A model generated the notes under the pieces. The model was not told the DNA's origin and searched no databases. It was given only the letters and a program-made list of their open reading frames with translations. From Sesamum alatum (Eukaryota > Streptophyta > Magnoliopsida > Lamiales > Pedaliaceae): a stretch of 64,000 bases of DNA. Location of the stretch: the NCBI GenBank assembly GCA_034509735.1, contig JACGWO010000010.1, positions 16,753,193 through 16,817,192 of the forward strand, given 5' to 3'. Shown here piece after piece: positions 1-10,935 of the stretch; the stretch's first letter is position 1; the number at the start of each line of letters is the position of its first letter. The translations under genes were made by a program, and so were the position numbers.

Positions 1-893
1 GTAATCTACCTTAGAGTCTTGGTTAGAATAGGACTAGAAAAGAAAAAGAGTTTTATTGCTAAATAGAGTCCTATTCCTCTCCTTCCTCAACTAGGATTCT
101 CCCTCTATATAAAGAAGGAGGGAGGAGAAGACTGGATTCAACTTGTTTTCCAGCAATTTTCTACATCTTTTCTCTTGTGTTTTTGCTAGAATTAGGATGA
201 ACTAATTTTCTTTTTGTGCTAAGGCTTATGGAAAGCCTAATTGATACTATGTGTTAAATATTTTTTTGGATCAATCTATTGATATTTTCGCATATCCATG
301 AGTTATTATGTTTGTTGCTATTATTGAAGAGCTTGATCACCTTTTAGATTTTCTTAATTATGTTAATGAACCGAGAGGGAATTTAGCATAGTGGAAAGGG
401 TAATTCATGGTATGGATTGAATGATGTGTAGACATACATAGACATGATCTATCTGGTTTCATAGGTTTTTCATAAATCTTAATGCATTATTATCACGAGT
501 CTTGGAGATGAGAGATCCACTAATTCCTTGGTAGTAATAGGTTCGGTATAGCTCGAGAGAGTATATTGGATTAAATTAGGAAAAAACTCAGTATGCGAAA
601 ATACTTGTCTGTTTTGATTGATCCGTTAATATTGAATACGTTGTATTGGTTAGGTGGACCTATAGCCGTGACACTTCTTCTTAAATCTGCATTTTTCCTC
701 TGACGTAATTACTTTTTACAAGTTGATTTTATTGTCTTTTAGTAGTTTCATAAAATTATTCCAATTCTCGATTGTCCAAATAATTAGGGATTAGCCATAG
801 TTGTGGTAATTGTTTCATTAAATCCTCGTGGGATCGATATTTTTTATACTACTTGATAGCTAGTATACTTGCTAGTGCGTATTTTTGCAATCA
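1..893 (+). repeat. 5' LTR of the Athila-type element, truncated by window edge
   Basis: This segment aligns base for base with 5856-6747 and ends in the same terminal bases (GCAATCA). It lacks the first ~350 bases seen in the 3' copy because the window starts inside it. It carries a TATA box at 106-113. The two copies differ at scattered single bases, so the insertion is not brand new. Confidence 0.88.
106..113 (+). promoter_or_regulatory. LTR TATA box
   Basis: TATATAAA in the 5' LTR, repeated at 5961-5968 in the 3' LTR. Transcription of the element probably begins shortly downstream, which sets the U3/R border. Confidence 0.6.
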
Positions 894-899
894 AGTTTT

Positions 900-918
900 T
901 GGCGCTGTTGCCGGGGAT
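900..918 (+). other. Primer binding site (Asp-tRNA type)
   Basis: Directly after the LTR end and a short spacer the sequence reads TGGCGCTGTTGCCGGGGAT. This matches the primer site typical of Athila elements with one visible change. It fixes both the LTR end and the element orientation. Confidence 0.8.
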
Positions 919-1034
919 TTAATTCGAAATAATATCATAACTCGCTGGACTTAATTAATTTGGATTTTTCTTTGCTTTATTTTTATTTTCACCTTTTTTA
1001 CCTCACTTCTCTTCTTTCTTTGGTTCACAATTTA

Positions 1035-2618
1035 ATGACACGAAGTGGTGGTGGAGAGTTAGCATAATTCGACCCTGAAATTGAGAGAACTTTCCGCCAA
1101 CAAAGAAACACCATCGAGAGGGGTGAAGGGAGTGGAAACTCCAACACCGAGGATCAACTTCTTCTCATAAGACCGGCCATGGCGAATGCTTTAGGGGTCG
1201 TGGAGAGGCCAATGATGGAGTATGCGTTCCCAGCAGCAAATGGGGTGGCATCTAGCATTGCCAAACCTTCGATCCAAGCCAACAATTTTGAGATCAAGCC
1301 ATCCATCATTCAGATGATCCAAACACGTGTGCAATTTTTCGGTTTGCTTGATGAAGATCCTAATCAACATCTCTCTAACTTTCTTGAAATCTGTGACACT
1401 TTTAAGTTTAATGGTGTTAGTGATGATGCTGTTAGGCTTAGATTATTTCCGTTTTCCTTGTGTGATAAGGCCAAAGATTGGCAAGAATTGACACAAAAAT
1501 TCCTTGCTAAATACTTTCCCCCTTCTAAAACTGCTAAATTGCTCAATGGCATCACTTCTTTTGTGCAGTCAGATAGGGAATCACTATATGATGCGTGGGA
1601 ACGTTTCAGGGATATGCTTAGAAAGTGCCCTCATCATGAGCTCCCAGTATGGAGGCAGGTCCAGACATTCTACAATGGTCTCACGCTAGCCAACCGAGCT
1701 ACCATCGATGCAGCTGCAGGTGGTACTATCATGAAGAAACTACCATCAGAGGCATTCACAATCATTGATGAGATAGCATCTAATTTCTACTCATATGTCC
1801 AGGACCGACGAGTAGCCGGTGTCCACCAAGTTGACGCCATGACTACGGTCTCTGCCCAATTGGTGGCACTTACTCAGCAAGTGAATAGCCTTGGAGCCGC
1901 AATAAGGAATGCTCCACGCATAGAACCTTGTGGCGCTTGTGGTCAGATGGGCCATTTAAGTCCGGACTGCCGGGTAGGAAATACAAATGTTGCCTTTGAA
2001 GATGCTAATTTTATTTCTCATGGAGGCAGGTCAAACTTCAATCCATACTCCAACATCTATAATCCGGGATGGCGTAGCCACCCTAATTTTTCATGGAGTA
2101 ACAACCAACATCAAGGGCCACCGGGGTACCAACAACAACCACACCAGCAGCAGCCGCCGCAAGAGAAGAAGAGTAACCTTGAAGAAATGCTCTCCTCCTT
2201 CATCTCCGCCGCCAACACTCGTTTTCAGAACCAAGATGCTTCAATCTGGAATCTCGAGGTCCAAGTGGGGAAAATTGTGAGCATGTTATCCAGCAAAAAG
2301 GAGGGGCAATTTCCGAGTGACACCGAGAAAAATCCTATGGAGCAAGTTAATGTAATCACACTCAAGAATGGAAAAATTCTCGGAGAGGAACCACCAAATG
2401 AGCACGTGGTCGAGCCACAACCGAAGAAAGTGGAGAAGCCTCAAGAGGAAACGAAAGGGAGTACTCCTAAACTCAAGCTTAATTTAGATGATGTTCCTCC
2501 ATACATTCCCTACCCTGGAAGAGTTTTAAAAGCTAACTTGAATAAACAGTTTCGCAAAGTCTTAGAGATGTTTAAAAAGATTCATATTAATATTCCTCTA
2601 ATTGATGTACTGTCATAG
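1035..2618 (+). pseudogene. gag: Athila gag (capsid/nucleocapsid) with nonsense codons
   Basis: A continuous gag frame starts at ATG 1035, is broken by TAA at 1065-1067 (before FDPEIERTF), and reopens as a 479-codon frame from ATG 1179. That frame contains a retrotransposon gag domain at about residues 45-200 (FGLLDEDPNQHL, then DKAKDWQELT) and a CX2CX4HX4C zinc knuckle at about residues 250-263 that would bind element RNA. It stops at TAG 2616-2618, immediately followed in the same frame by MPSYAKFLKEVI, which is normally part of the same polyprotein. A CAG-to-TAG change is the simplest explanation. Two nonsense changes make this a pseudogene unless readthrough occurs. Confidence 0.85.
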
Positions 2619-3116
2619 ATGCCAAGCTATGCTAAATTCTTGAAGGAAGTGATTTCCAATAAGAGGAAGTGGGAAGGAGGAGAGACGGTGAAACTCAATG
2701 AAGAATGTTCGGCGATTCTCCAAAACAAGCTACCACCCAAGCTCAAGGACCCAGGGAGTTTTTCTATACCTTGCACTATAGGGAATACCAATTTTGATAA
2801 AGCTTTATGTGATCTAGGTGCTAGCATGAATTTGATGCCATATTTTATTTTTGAGAAACTTGGAATGCATGAGCTTACTCCCACTATAATCACTTTACAA
2901 CTAGCCGATAGAAGCATTAAGTATCCTAGGGGAATAGTGGAAGATGTGTTGGTCAAAGTCGGCAAATTTATCATCCCCATTGATTTTATTGTGTTACATA
3001 TGGAAGAGGATAAGAATATGCCCTTGATTCTAGGAAGACCTTTTCTTGCCACAAGTAGAGCACTAATTGATGTGCAAAAAGGTCAACTCACTCTGAGAGT
3101 TAATGATGAACAATAG
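2619..3116 (+). pseudogene. Athila aspartic protease-like domain
   Basis: This frame continues gag after the TAG at 2616. It carries a retropepsin-like fold: DLGAS at about residue 64, where active enzymes have D-T/S-G, and ILGRPFLATSRALIDV near the end. DLGA is frequent in this lineage, so the change alone does not prove inactivity. The product would mature the polyprotein. The frame ends at TAG 3114-3116, where a one-base shift occurs. Confidence 0.8.
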
Positions 3117-3673
3117 TCTTTGATGTGTTTAATCCTATGAAATATCTACACAAGAATGAGCATGACATATTTGCAATTGATAGCATTAATGCCCCTAGAA
3201 CTGAAAATGCTGATTTTGTCCAATGTAAGGATCCCAAAGAAAATTGTTTCACAAATTCTAATGGGAATCATTTGCAGGACGTGAAAGAAGAGCATGTGGA
3301 GGTTGAAAATTTTGCAGACACGGGTCAAGAATTGAAGTCTAAACTACAAAAAGTGTTGTCGTTAAATAGAGTTACTTCCAATCACAAAGCAGAACCACCA
3401 GATGCAGCATCACCCAATCGGAACGAGAACAATAGGCTTCAACCAAATAAGAAGAAGTGGATGAAGAAGGTTAACGAGAATGCTCGAATGTACAAGGAAC
3501 ACACCAAGGGGTGGCATGAATCTCATGCAAGAAAGAAAAAATTCAAGGAGCGTGAAGAGTGGCATCACAAAGACAAGGCCCGTGTTAAAGTGGATTGGCA
3601 AAGGCTCAAAGGCTATGTTGAAGAGGCGCAAAAGACTCATTCCAAAACCCCTCTCCGACTTGCAGGGGCGTGA
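3117..3673 (+). pseudogene. Athila gag-pro C-terminal segment, frameshifted
   Basis: Coding resumes in another frame as VFDVFNPMKY, continuous in sense with the protease end at 3113. A single-base indel near 3114 is the likely cause. The remaining ~180 residues are acidic then strongly lysine/arginine rich (KKWMKKVNENARMYKEHTKG). This looks like the polyprotein region before the usual pol, but pol never starts. Confidence 0.65.
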
Positions 3674-3801
3674 TAAGTATTCTAACGTCAAGCTAGTGAC
3701 GTTAAACGAGCGCTACATGGGAGGCAACCCATGATTTTTTTATGTTCATCTTTTGTTTTTCTTTTATTTTCTCTTTTTCAGTACAGGTGATGGATTTCTG
3801 A

Positions 3802-3877
3802 TAGCCCGTGACCCACGGACTATGCCTAGTACATTTCTATCATGCGAATTTCTGATAGTCCGTGACCCACGGGCTAT
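3802..3877 (+). repeat. Two internal copies of a GC-rich hairpin
   Basis: Both copies share ATTTCTGATAG followed by the core CCCGTGACCCACGG. Copy 1 has one mismatch in the 8-bp stem. Copy 2 has a G-U pair at the same position (AGTCCGTG with CACGGGCT). The loop is ACC. Two more copies lie in the LTR at 5687-5760. Confidence 0.75.
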
Positions 3878-4774
3878 TTGGAAAGTGTTTCTGTCCACTG
3901 CTAGGTGCTCCTCCTTCCTCACTCCAAGCATCGTTCATCGTCGTGTTGTTCTGACCAGTCTCCACCTCTTCCCGCCGCTCAGCGCCCATAGCCTCAGGGA
4001 TGTATCTCTTTTCCTTTGTCTTCTTTAATTTCTTTGGGGGCACCAACATTGAGGACAATGTCGGGTTTAAGTGTGGGGGTGGTTGATGTCCTTTGATTAC
4101 ATGCATATTGATGAATGTGGCTGAAGCATGATGACACTTATTTGCTATGATTCTGTGACATTTTCTAAAAATTGGAGAGGTGCTGGGCAATATAATGATG
4201 AACCTTGATACATTGCATCCCCATTTTACTCATGCCAATATGATTTATGAATGCATTGTTAGGATTGCAATAAGATACTTGACATACATAGGAAAATTCA
4301 AACTTGCCACATGTATGATGAATATCTTAACGATCTTGTTTTGATGAAAAATTGCTTGTGAGTAGCACACATAAGCCCTTTGGTGAACTTTTGAGCCTAT
4401 GAGCATATATCGTATTGCTCCCTTTTTGTTTGGTTGTGTGATTGGCATCTTTGGCTTGATTTTTTAGAACTTGCTCGGTTATACATATCGAGACCGCATA
4501 TTGAGTTGGACGTGTTGAAAATGATAAGGGCATTAGGATTGAACCAAAGTTTCTTGTTGCTAAGCCTGCATAAATATCCACCCCTAGGAGCCCAATCGAG
4601 CCTGAGCCTGATTTTGTTGTTATATTAAGCACAATACAAGCCATGAACAACCGTTTCTTTGTCCTAAACCTTTGAACCCCACTGTTAAAGGATTGGAATG
4701 ACGGCTTGTGATACTTTTCCCTCGTTAGTGTATAGTTCAAGTGCAAGTCTCAACCATCCCATGAAGATGTGTCT

Positions 4775-4960
4775 AAAGAAAAAAAAATTGTAGAAGAAAA
4801 AGAAAAAGAGAGAAATCAAATATCTCCCGAAAAAAAGGAGAAAAAGAAAAAGAAAAAGAAAATAAAAAATCGAAAAAAAAAACAAAAACAAAAATGGAGA
4901 AAGTATGATGCAACATGACGGGAAAAGCAAAGAAAGAAGAAAAAGATGGAGGACAAAGAA
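4775..4960 (+). repeat. Purine-rich low-complexity tract
   Basis: Runs of A and GA (GAAAAAGAAAAAGAGAG style) dominate. On the other strand they make a false frame rich in Phe and Leu. No function is visible. Confidence 0.7.
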
Positions 4961-5490
4961 GGAATAAAGTGCACTTGAACTAGAAAATTCCCGCCTTTGG
5001 AAGCCTATCCAAGTAATGTCATCTAATTTCTTTAACCCTAAAACCCCTTCTTTCATTCTTTTTTGTTTGTTTCCTACCCTCACCTAAAGCCCCATTACAA
5101 CCCGAAAAAGACCCTTTGATTCTCACTCCAAACTCACTTCAAGCGGAGGAGATGTGATATAAGAGCAAGCCTATGGCAAAATCTCGTTGAAAGCATGACT
5201 TGAGAGTTGTTGTTCACCCCTTTAAATACTTTGAGCGCATTGAGTGTATCCAAAGCGAGGGTGTTCACTCAATTTGTATTTTTTATTCTGAATGGATTGT
5301 TGAGATGGTTGTCATATCGTGTGGCCTGTGTGAATTAGTACTATGTAGTCTATCGTTTCTCTGTTGCAACTTGACAGTGAATTCACTTTGAAATGTTGGC
5401 ATAAGTTGAAATGAGGTGTTATGTAGAAAGGGATTTTCCTTTGAGAATGATTACATTACATTGCTATATGCTTGAAGACAAGCACGATCT

Positions 5491-5505
5491 AAGTGTGGGG
5501 GTATT
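5491..5505 (+). other. Polypurine tract of Athila element
   Basis: AAGTGTGGGGGTATT sits directly before the TG of the 3' LTR. It is the expected plus-strand primer position and defines the LTR start. Confidence 0.7.
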
Positions 5506-6747
5506 TGATTAGGGGAAATTATACAATTTATTCCTATGTTTTCACCCTTATTTTGTCTCAATATAATGCTTATTCTTGGGTATATTTGTGCTTTTTAGGA
5601 ACTTTGGTGGACAAAAGGGCAAGTGTAAGAAAAGAATCCAAACATAGAAAGAAGAGTCAAAAATTCTGCAGAAATGACTACAAGTTAGCCCGTGACCCAC
5701 GGGCTATCAGAAATCCGGTTTCAGCAACGCAGGAAGCATAACCCGTGACCCACGGGTTATCAGACATTCACTGGGAGGAAATTGGCAGACAAGTTGACTT
5801 GCAAAAAACGAGAATTCTGATTATAGGTCAACCAAAAAGAAGTCCTATTTCCTTTGTAATCTACCTTAAAGTCTTGGTTAGAATAGGACTAGAAAAGAAA
5901 AAGAGTTTTATTGCTAAATAGAGTCCTATTCATCTCCTTCCTCAACTAGGATTCTCCCTCTATATAAAGAAGGAGGGAGGAGAAGACTGGATTCAACTTG
6001 TTTTCCAGCAATTTTCTGCATCTTTTCTCTTGTGTTTTTGCTAGAATTAGGATGACCTAATTTTTTTTTGTGCTAAGACTTATGGAAAGCCTAATTGATA
6101 CTATGTGTTAAATATTTTTTGGATCAAGCTATGGTTATTTTCATATATCCATGAGTTATTATGTTTGTTGCTATTATTTAATAGCTTGATCAACTCTTAG
6201 ATTTTCTTAATTATGTTAATGAACCGAGAGGGAATTTAGCATAGTGGAAAGGGTAATTCATGGTATGGATTGAATGATGTGTAGACATACACAGACATGA
6301 TCTATCTGGTTCCATAGGTTTTTCATAAATCTTAATGCATTATTATCACGAGTCTTGGAGAGGAGAGATCCCCTAATTCCTTGGTAGTAATAGGTTCGGT
6401 ATAGCTCGAGAGAGTATATTGAATTAAATTAGGAAAAACCTCAGTATGCGAAAATACTTGTCTGTTTTGATTGATCCGTTAATATTGAATACGTTGTATT
6501 GATTAGGTGGACATATAGCCGTGGCACTTCTTCTTAAATCTACATTTTTCCTCTGACGTAATTACTTTGTACAAGTTGATTTTATTGTCTTTTAGTAGTT
6601 TCACAAAATCATTCCAATTCTCGATTGTCCTAATAATTAGGGATTAGCCATAGTTGTGGTAATTGTTTCATTAAATCCTCGTGGAAATCGACATTTTTTA
6701 TACTACTTGATAGCTAGTATACTTGCTAGTGCGTATTTTTGCAATCA
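5506..6747 (+). repeat. 3' LTR of the Athila-type element
   Basis: The LTR is 1242 bp and begins TGATT and ends AATCA, a perfect terminal inverted repeat. Its last 892 bases match 1-893. It carries two hairpin copies in U3 (5687-5760) and a TATA box at 5961-5968. Confidence 0.88.
5687..5760 (+). repeat. Two LTR copies of the GC-rich hairpin
   Basis: The first reads TAGCCCGTGACCCACGGGCTA and is perfectly self-complementary apart from the ACC loop. The second reads TAACCCGTG-ACC-CACGGGTTA, where G-to-A in one arm is matched by C-to-T in the other. Both are followed by ATCAGA, complementary to the TCTGAT that precedes the internal copies. Confidence 0.8.
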
Positions 6748-6940
6748 TTAATCGTGGTATGTGGGCTTTGTTGTGATATATGTAAAACAACATTCAACAT
6801 ACGAAAAATAAGCACAACAAGGATAGTACCAATGGTAATGAACACTTATTTTATTCATTACATAATAGTACATTACATCAAGTTGTCAAATAGGTTACAA
6901 AATGCCAAACCTATTGGATTTCTGGTCACCTATTCTAACA
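6748..6940 (-). repeat. 3' LTR start of copia-A3, truncated by Athila
   Basis: The minus strand starts TGTTAGAATAGGTGACCAGA after a purine tract (AAGTGGGAAAT, 6941-6951) and matches the starts of the other family-A LTRs (27366, 35061, and minus from 56620). It breaks off at 6748 where Athila begins. Confidence 0.82.
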
Positions 6941-6959
6941 ATTTCCCACTTGACCTAAA

Positions 6960-8090
6960 GCCAATCACCCGTTGACCTCAAACCCATCTTATCCAGATGC
7001 TGAGTATGGGCAATTTGCGACACCGGCTTAGTAAGTGAATCTGCTATGTTTTCCGCCGAGCTGACTCAGTCCATCCGAATGTCACTTCTACTAACCATCT
7101 CTCTGAGCATATTTGTAGCATCTAAGAATATGCTTGGATCGGTGATGAGATCTCGGTTCCTTTGCTTGCGCTATCGCCCCGTTGTTATCGCAGAAGATAA
7201 TTACTGGCTCAGCGATGCTAGGCACTACACCCAACTCTTGGATGTAATTCTTCATCCAAACCGCCTCCTTAGCAGCTTCCGAAGCTGCTATGTATTTAGA
7301 CTCTATGGTGGAGTCCACCGTGGTAACCTACTTGGAACTTTTTCAAGCAACCACGCCACCATTTAGTTTGAACACGAAACCAGACTGAGACTTGGCATCG
7401 TCGTCATCCTACTGGAAGCTAGCGTCGATGTAGCCTTCCAGTATCAATTCTCCACCACTGTAGATCAAGAACATGTCTTTAGTCCTTTTCAGGTACTTGA
7501 GGATAGCTTTGATTGCACTCCAGTATGCCTCTTTGGCATATGCCTGATATTGACTTGTCACGCTCAAAGTGAAAGCCACATCAGGTCTAGTGCACTGGAC
7601 AACGTACTGAATGCTACCTACGGCTAAAGCATAGGGGATGTCCAACATCCATTTAAGCTCCTCATCAATCTTAGGAGACTGCTTATTGGACAATTTAATT
7701 CCATGCCTCATAAGAAGGAATCCTCGTTTTGAGTTCTCCATCTTGAATCTCTTCAAGACTTTCTCAATATACGAGGATTGGGTCATTCCTAACATCCTTC
7801 TAGATCTATCCCTGTAGATCTTGATGCCAAGGATGTAGGATGCCTCACCCATATCCTTCATGGAAAATTATATTGACAACCAAGCTTTAGTGGATCCCAA
7901 CATCTTAGCATCATTCCCAATGAGTAAGATGTCATCCACGTAAAGCACTAGGAACGCAATAGAGCTCCCACTAATCTTCTTGTATACACAAGGATCGGAC
8001 TTGTTCTTGATGAAATTATATTCCCGTATGACTTCATCAAAATGTATGTTTCAGTTTCGGGAAGATTGTTTGAGGCCATAGATAGACCTT
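6960..8090 (-). pseudogene. Copia-A3 reverse transcriptase (partial) and RNase H
   Basis: The minus strand encodes the RT second half: the YVDD catalytic box (7931-7945), KDMGEASYILGIKIYRDRSR, then RPDVAFTLSVTSQYQ. RNase H follows at 7091-7318 with ESKYIAASEAAKEAVW and IIFCDNNGAIA. Frames are broken between 7861 and 7945 and between 7318 and 7409. The first catalytic Asp of RT is absent because that half is deleted at about 8090. Relative to the copy at 45366-46586, roughly the first 165 residues of RT are missing. Confidence 0.85.
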
Positions 8091-9298
8091 AAATAATTTC
8101 CATTAATCTTTTAATTCCATTAAAAGATCCAAGTTTCGATTCTCTACTCATTCAATAAATCCCATTTACCGATCAAAACGAGGGCCCGATATAATATCAA
8201 CCCGTCCATCCAATGGACAATCGCTTAAGTAATCCAATTACTCATTATCCTCTGAAATTGACTCCACGTCAATTTCTTCACCTCCTCGGTGATTTGTGTG
8301 TGACCTTTTAGGTTCACCCTAAGCTAGACTTGGGGCCGTGTCCAACAGAAGCCCGTTACCATGGGTGGCCGTCTAGCAACGATCCATGGCACTACAGACT
8401 AGGTGAATGTTGGCGTGAACATTTAAGCGCCGATTACCTACGGGTACGGTCCTTTCGTCTACCATATCCAGCCTTAGTCTAGGGTATGGAATCGAGCATC
8501 GGTTCCCATCCTTGACTTGGAGTCTATGCTTAATACTCGAGAATATGCATGCCTCATTGCATGGACATAGAAAACCATTTCCTGCTCGATCAACCACTGT
8601 GGCCACAGTTTTAAGCAGCATGAACATGTCTCCAAGTGCATAGAAGATACCTCTGTTACATACTGACAGGGGTTGCATCCTCTTCTTGAAACCCACCGTT
8701 CTCGCTACACATTCTGACTGCACTGGACAAGGTTTATAATGACCCTCTTACAGAATGATCACCTCTCGCCATGGTTCCTCAAGTTTGAGGACTACTCCCG
8801 TACTATCATAACCGGGGAAATCCAATCATACCGACCAAGCCTCCAAGACTTCCATATAATGATCCCCGTGAGTCAGTTCAGTCGGCTCGATCCCAGTCGA
8901 CCAACCCACCAAGATCGTATAGGCATCCCACGCCTGTCGTCGATGAAACACGGCACTCATCCAATGAATACGACTTTTAGTGCAAGTCTCTATAGGATTC
9001 TCGATGCCTTGTCTCGAGATCCTTAACTCGGAATGTTTCAGACACAACCCTTTATCAGTTGGTTTCATAACCACCATCCAATGCGTGGCCCAATTGCATG
9101 AGATATTAGTCATGATTTGTAGGCTTTGTTGTGATATATGTAAAACAATATTTAACATACGGAAAATGAGCACAACAAAGATAGTACCAATGGTAATGAA
9201 CACTCATTTTATTCATTACATAATATTACATTACATCAAGTTCTCAAATAGGTTACCAAATGCCAAACCTATTGGCATTTTGGTCACCTATTCTAACA
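8091..9298 (-). repeat. 5' LTR fragment of copia-A3
   Basis: About 1.2 kb of the ~2.23 kb family-A LTR, from the TGTTAGAATAGG end (9298) to a breakpoint near 8091 that joins directly to RT. It includes the palindrome CTGTGGCCACAG (8597-8608) and the conserved block around 8290-8400. The missing part holds the promoter and primer site. Confidence 0.82.
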
Positions 9299-10330
9299 AA
9301 GGCTATATTCTCGATGAGACTATATCATCCTTCAAACGCATTGAGGACCTTGCTGATGTAGTATATGGGCATCTACCACCAGCATTCTTCCCTAATGAGG
9401 ACCGAACACACTGCCTGAGGAGTGGCAGCTAGGTAGACATAAAATGTATCTCCTGGGGAACGTTTAACCAGCAGGGGGAGGCCAGCCAGACATCTTTTGA
9501 GTTCTTCAAATGCTTTGTGGCATTCTTCTCTCCACTCGAATTTCTTGGCCTTTCTCAACACTTTGAAGAATGGTAGGTTGTTTTTGGCTGATTCAGCTAT
9601 GAACCGACTAAGCGCGGCTATTCTCCCAGTGAGCCGTTGTACATCATTGATGTTGGCGGGAGCCTTCATGTTCGAGACTGCCTCGATTTTGAGGGGGTTG
9701 AACTCTATCCCCATTTCAGTCACCATGAAGCCCAGAAAAGCGTTCTCCTCATACACCAAAGGTGCACTTAGAAGGATTGAGCTTTAGGCGATATTTTCGG
9801 AGGACTCCGAACATCTCTTCCAGGTCAGAAATATGGTCCCCCACTTTTTTGCTTTTGACGAGCATGCCATCAACATATACTTCCATATTCCTCCTGAGTT
9901 AGGTGTGGAAATTTTGTCTGCTAGGCATTGGTATGTGGCGCCTACATTCTTGAGCCCAAAAGGCATAGCTACATAGTAAAAGGTCCCTGCTGAAGTGATG
10001 TACCTGACTCTCTTGTGGTCTTCCGGGGCCAGCATAATCTGATGATATCCTTGTGAGGCATCCATCATGCTCAGGAGTTCACACCTGGAGGTGGAATCCA
10101 CCAATTGATCAATGCGCGGGAGAGGGTACAAGTCCTTTGGGCAAGCTTAGTTGAGTACCCAGAAATCTATGCACATCCTCCATTTCCCCCCATGTTTGGG
10201 GACAAGAACTACATTTGATAGCCATTCCAAAAATTAGATTTCCCGAATATGGCCTGCCTCCACCAGTCTTTCTATCTCGGCCTAGATGATTTTGTCCTTA
10301 TCGGGCCAAAGTATCTCTTCTTTTGTTTGA
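9299..10330 (-). pseudogene. Gypsy reverse transcriptase and RNase H start
   Basis: Minus-strand frames give an RT in pieces: EWLSNVVLVPK and GKWRMCIDF (about 10150-10240, with stops), YPLPRIDQLVDSTSRCELLS and DASQGYHQIMLAPEDHKRV (9784-10131), then [12 protein letters not shown] and FNPLKIEAV (9373-9759), then the start of RNase H. The catalytic box reads YVDG (9866-9880) instead of YVDD, and the frame shifts there. Loss of the second Asp should abolish polymerisation. Confidence 0.85.
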
Positions 10331-10589
10331 CAGGCTTCAGGGGGGATCGATGTTAAGATGGTGCATTATGACTTCCAGACTTATTCCCTCTAGGTCCTGG
10401 GGGGACCAGGCGAATACGTCCATTTTGGGTGGAGGTATTATATCAAGTCCTCCTTGAGGGATTCTTGCAATTGGGACCCTATGCAAGCAGTCTTGCCAGG
10501 ATCTTATGGGCATAACTCGATAGTCAACAAATCCTGTGCAGGTTGAACTTTATCATGATCCTCTTTATCAGGGGGTTCCTTCCCTTTAG

Positions 10590-10935
10590 AGGGATGTTTT
10601 CCTTACCTTTTGTGAGACTCTTCTAGGGGTATCTCCATGGACCCCGCTTTTAACCCTTACGTATGACTTCTACGTAGCATTTTTGAGATTTTTGTTGATC
10701 TCCACCGACTTCTCCTATCTCGCCGGGCACGAGAAATTTGATCCCTTGTGAAAGGTTGATTTGACGGCCTGGAAGGCATTTAGGGTAGGCCTTCCTAGAA
10801 TGATGTTGTACACTACAGGGATATCTACTACTAGGAACTTGATTAGGCATGTCCTGCTCAGCGTTCCTTGTCCCAAGAGAGAGGGAGAGTAATTGATCTT
10901 CCGGGGCTGACTGCCTTGTGGAAGTGACAAAACTT
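10590..10935 (-). pseudogene. Gypsy aspartic protease remnant
   Basis: The minus strand reads TCLIKFLVVDIPVVYNIILG then RPTLNAFQAVKSTFHKG, the C-terminal part of a retropepsin with the ILGRP motif. Upstream residues are scrambled by indels. It sits between gag and RT as expected for this lineage. Confidence 0.65.

Larger units (their letters stand above)
3674..5505 (+). other. Non-coding internal region of Athila element (pol missing)
   Basis: No frame shows pol motifs. The region contains lineage-typical non-coding sequence: a block at about 3678-3733 that includes GGGAGGCAACCCATGA, and AAGTGTGGGGGTGG at about 4068-4081 after ACATTGAGGACAATGT. Two hairpin copies lie at 3802-3877 and a purine-rich tract at 4775-4960. 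Short open frames here have no recognisable domain. Confidence 0.6.
1..6747 (+). mobile_element. Athila-type Ty3/gypsy element, gag/protease only
   Basis: Two near-identical long terminal repeats (1-893, truncated by the window, and 5506-6747) flank an internal region with an Asp-tRNA-type primer binding site, a gag zinc knuckle and an aspartic protease-like domain. About 1.8 kb between the last coding piece and the 3' LTR contains no reverse transcriptase, RNase H or integrase. The element therefore looks non-autonomous, like gag-bearing large derivatives of Athila, and would need enzymes from a relative. Its right end lies directly against a copia LTR fragment, so it inserted into that element. 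The target duplication cannot be checked because the left flank lies outside the window; the right-hand copy would be TTAAT. Confidence 0.85.
6748..9298 (-). mobile_element. Copia family A element A3, internally deleted
   Basis: Read on the minus strand: part of a 5' LTR (9298 down to about 8091), then directly the second half of reverse transcriptase and RNase H, a polypurine tract, and the first 193 bases of the 3' LTR, where the Athila element begins. The LTR end, primer site, gag, protease, integrase and the first half of RT are deleted. Its outer end at 9298 lies inside a gypsy RNase H frame, so it inserted into that element. Confidence 0.82.

Noticed and set aside
4685..5083. Phe/Leu-rich minus-strand frame resembling a membrane protein
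   Set aside because: It is the complement of the purine-rich low-complexity tract.
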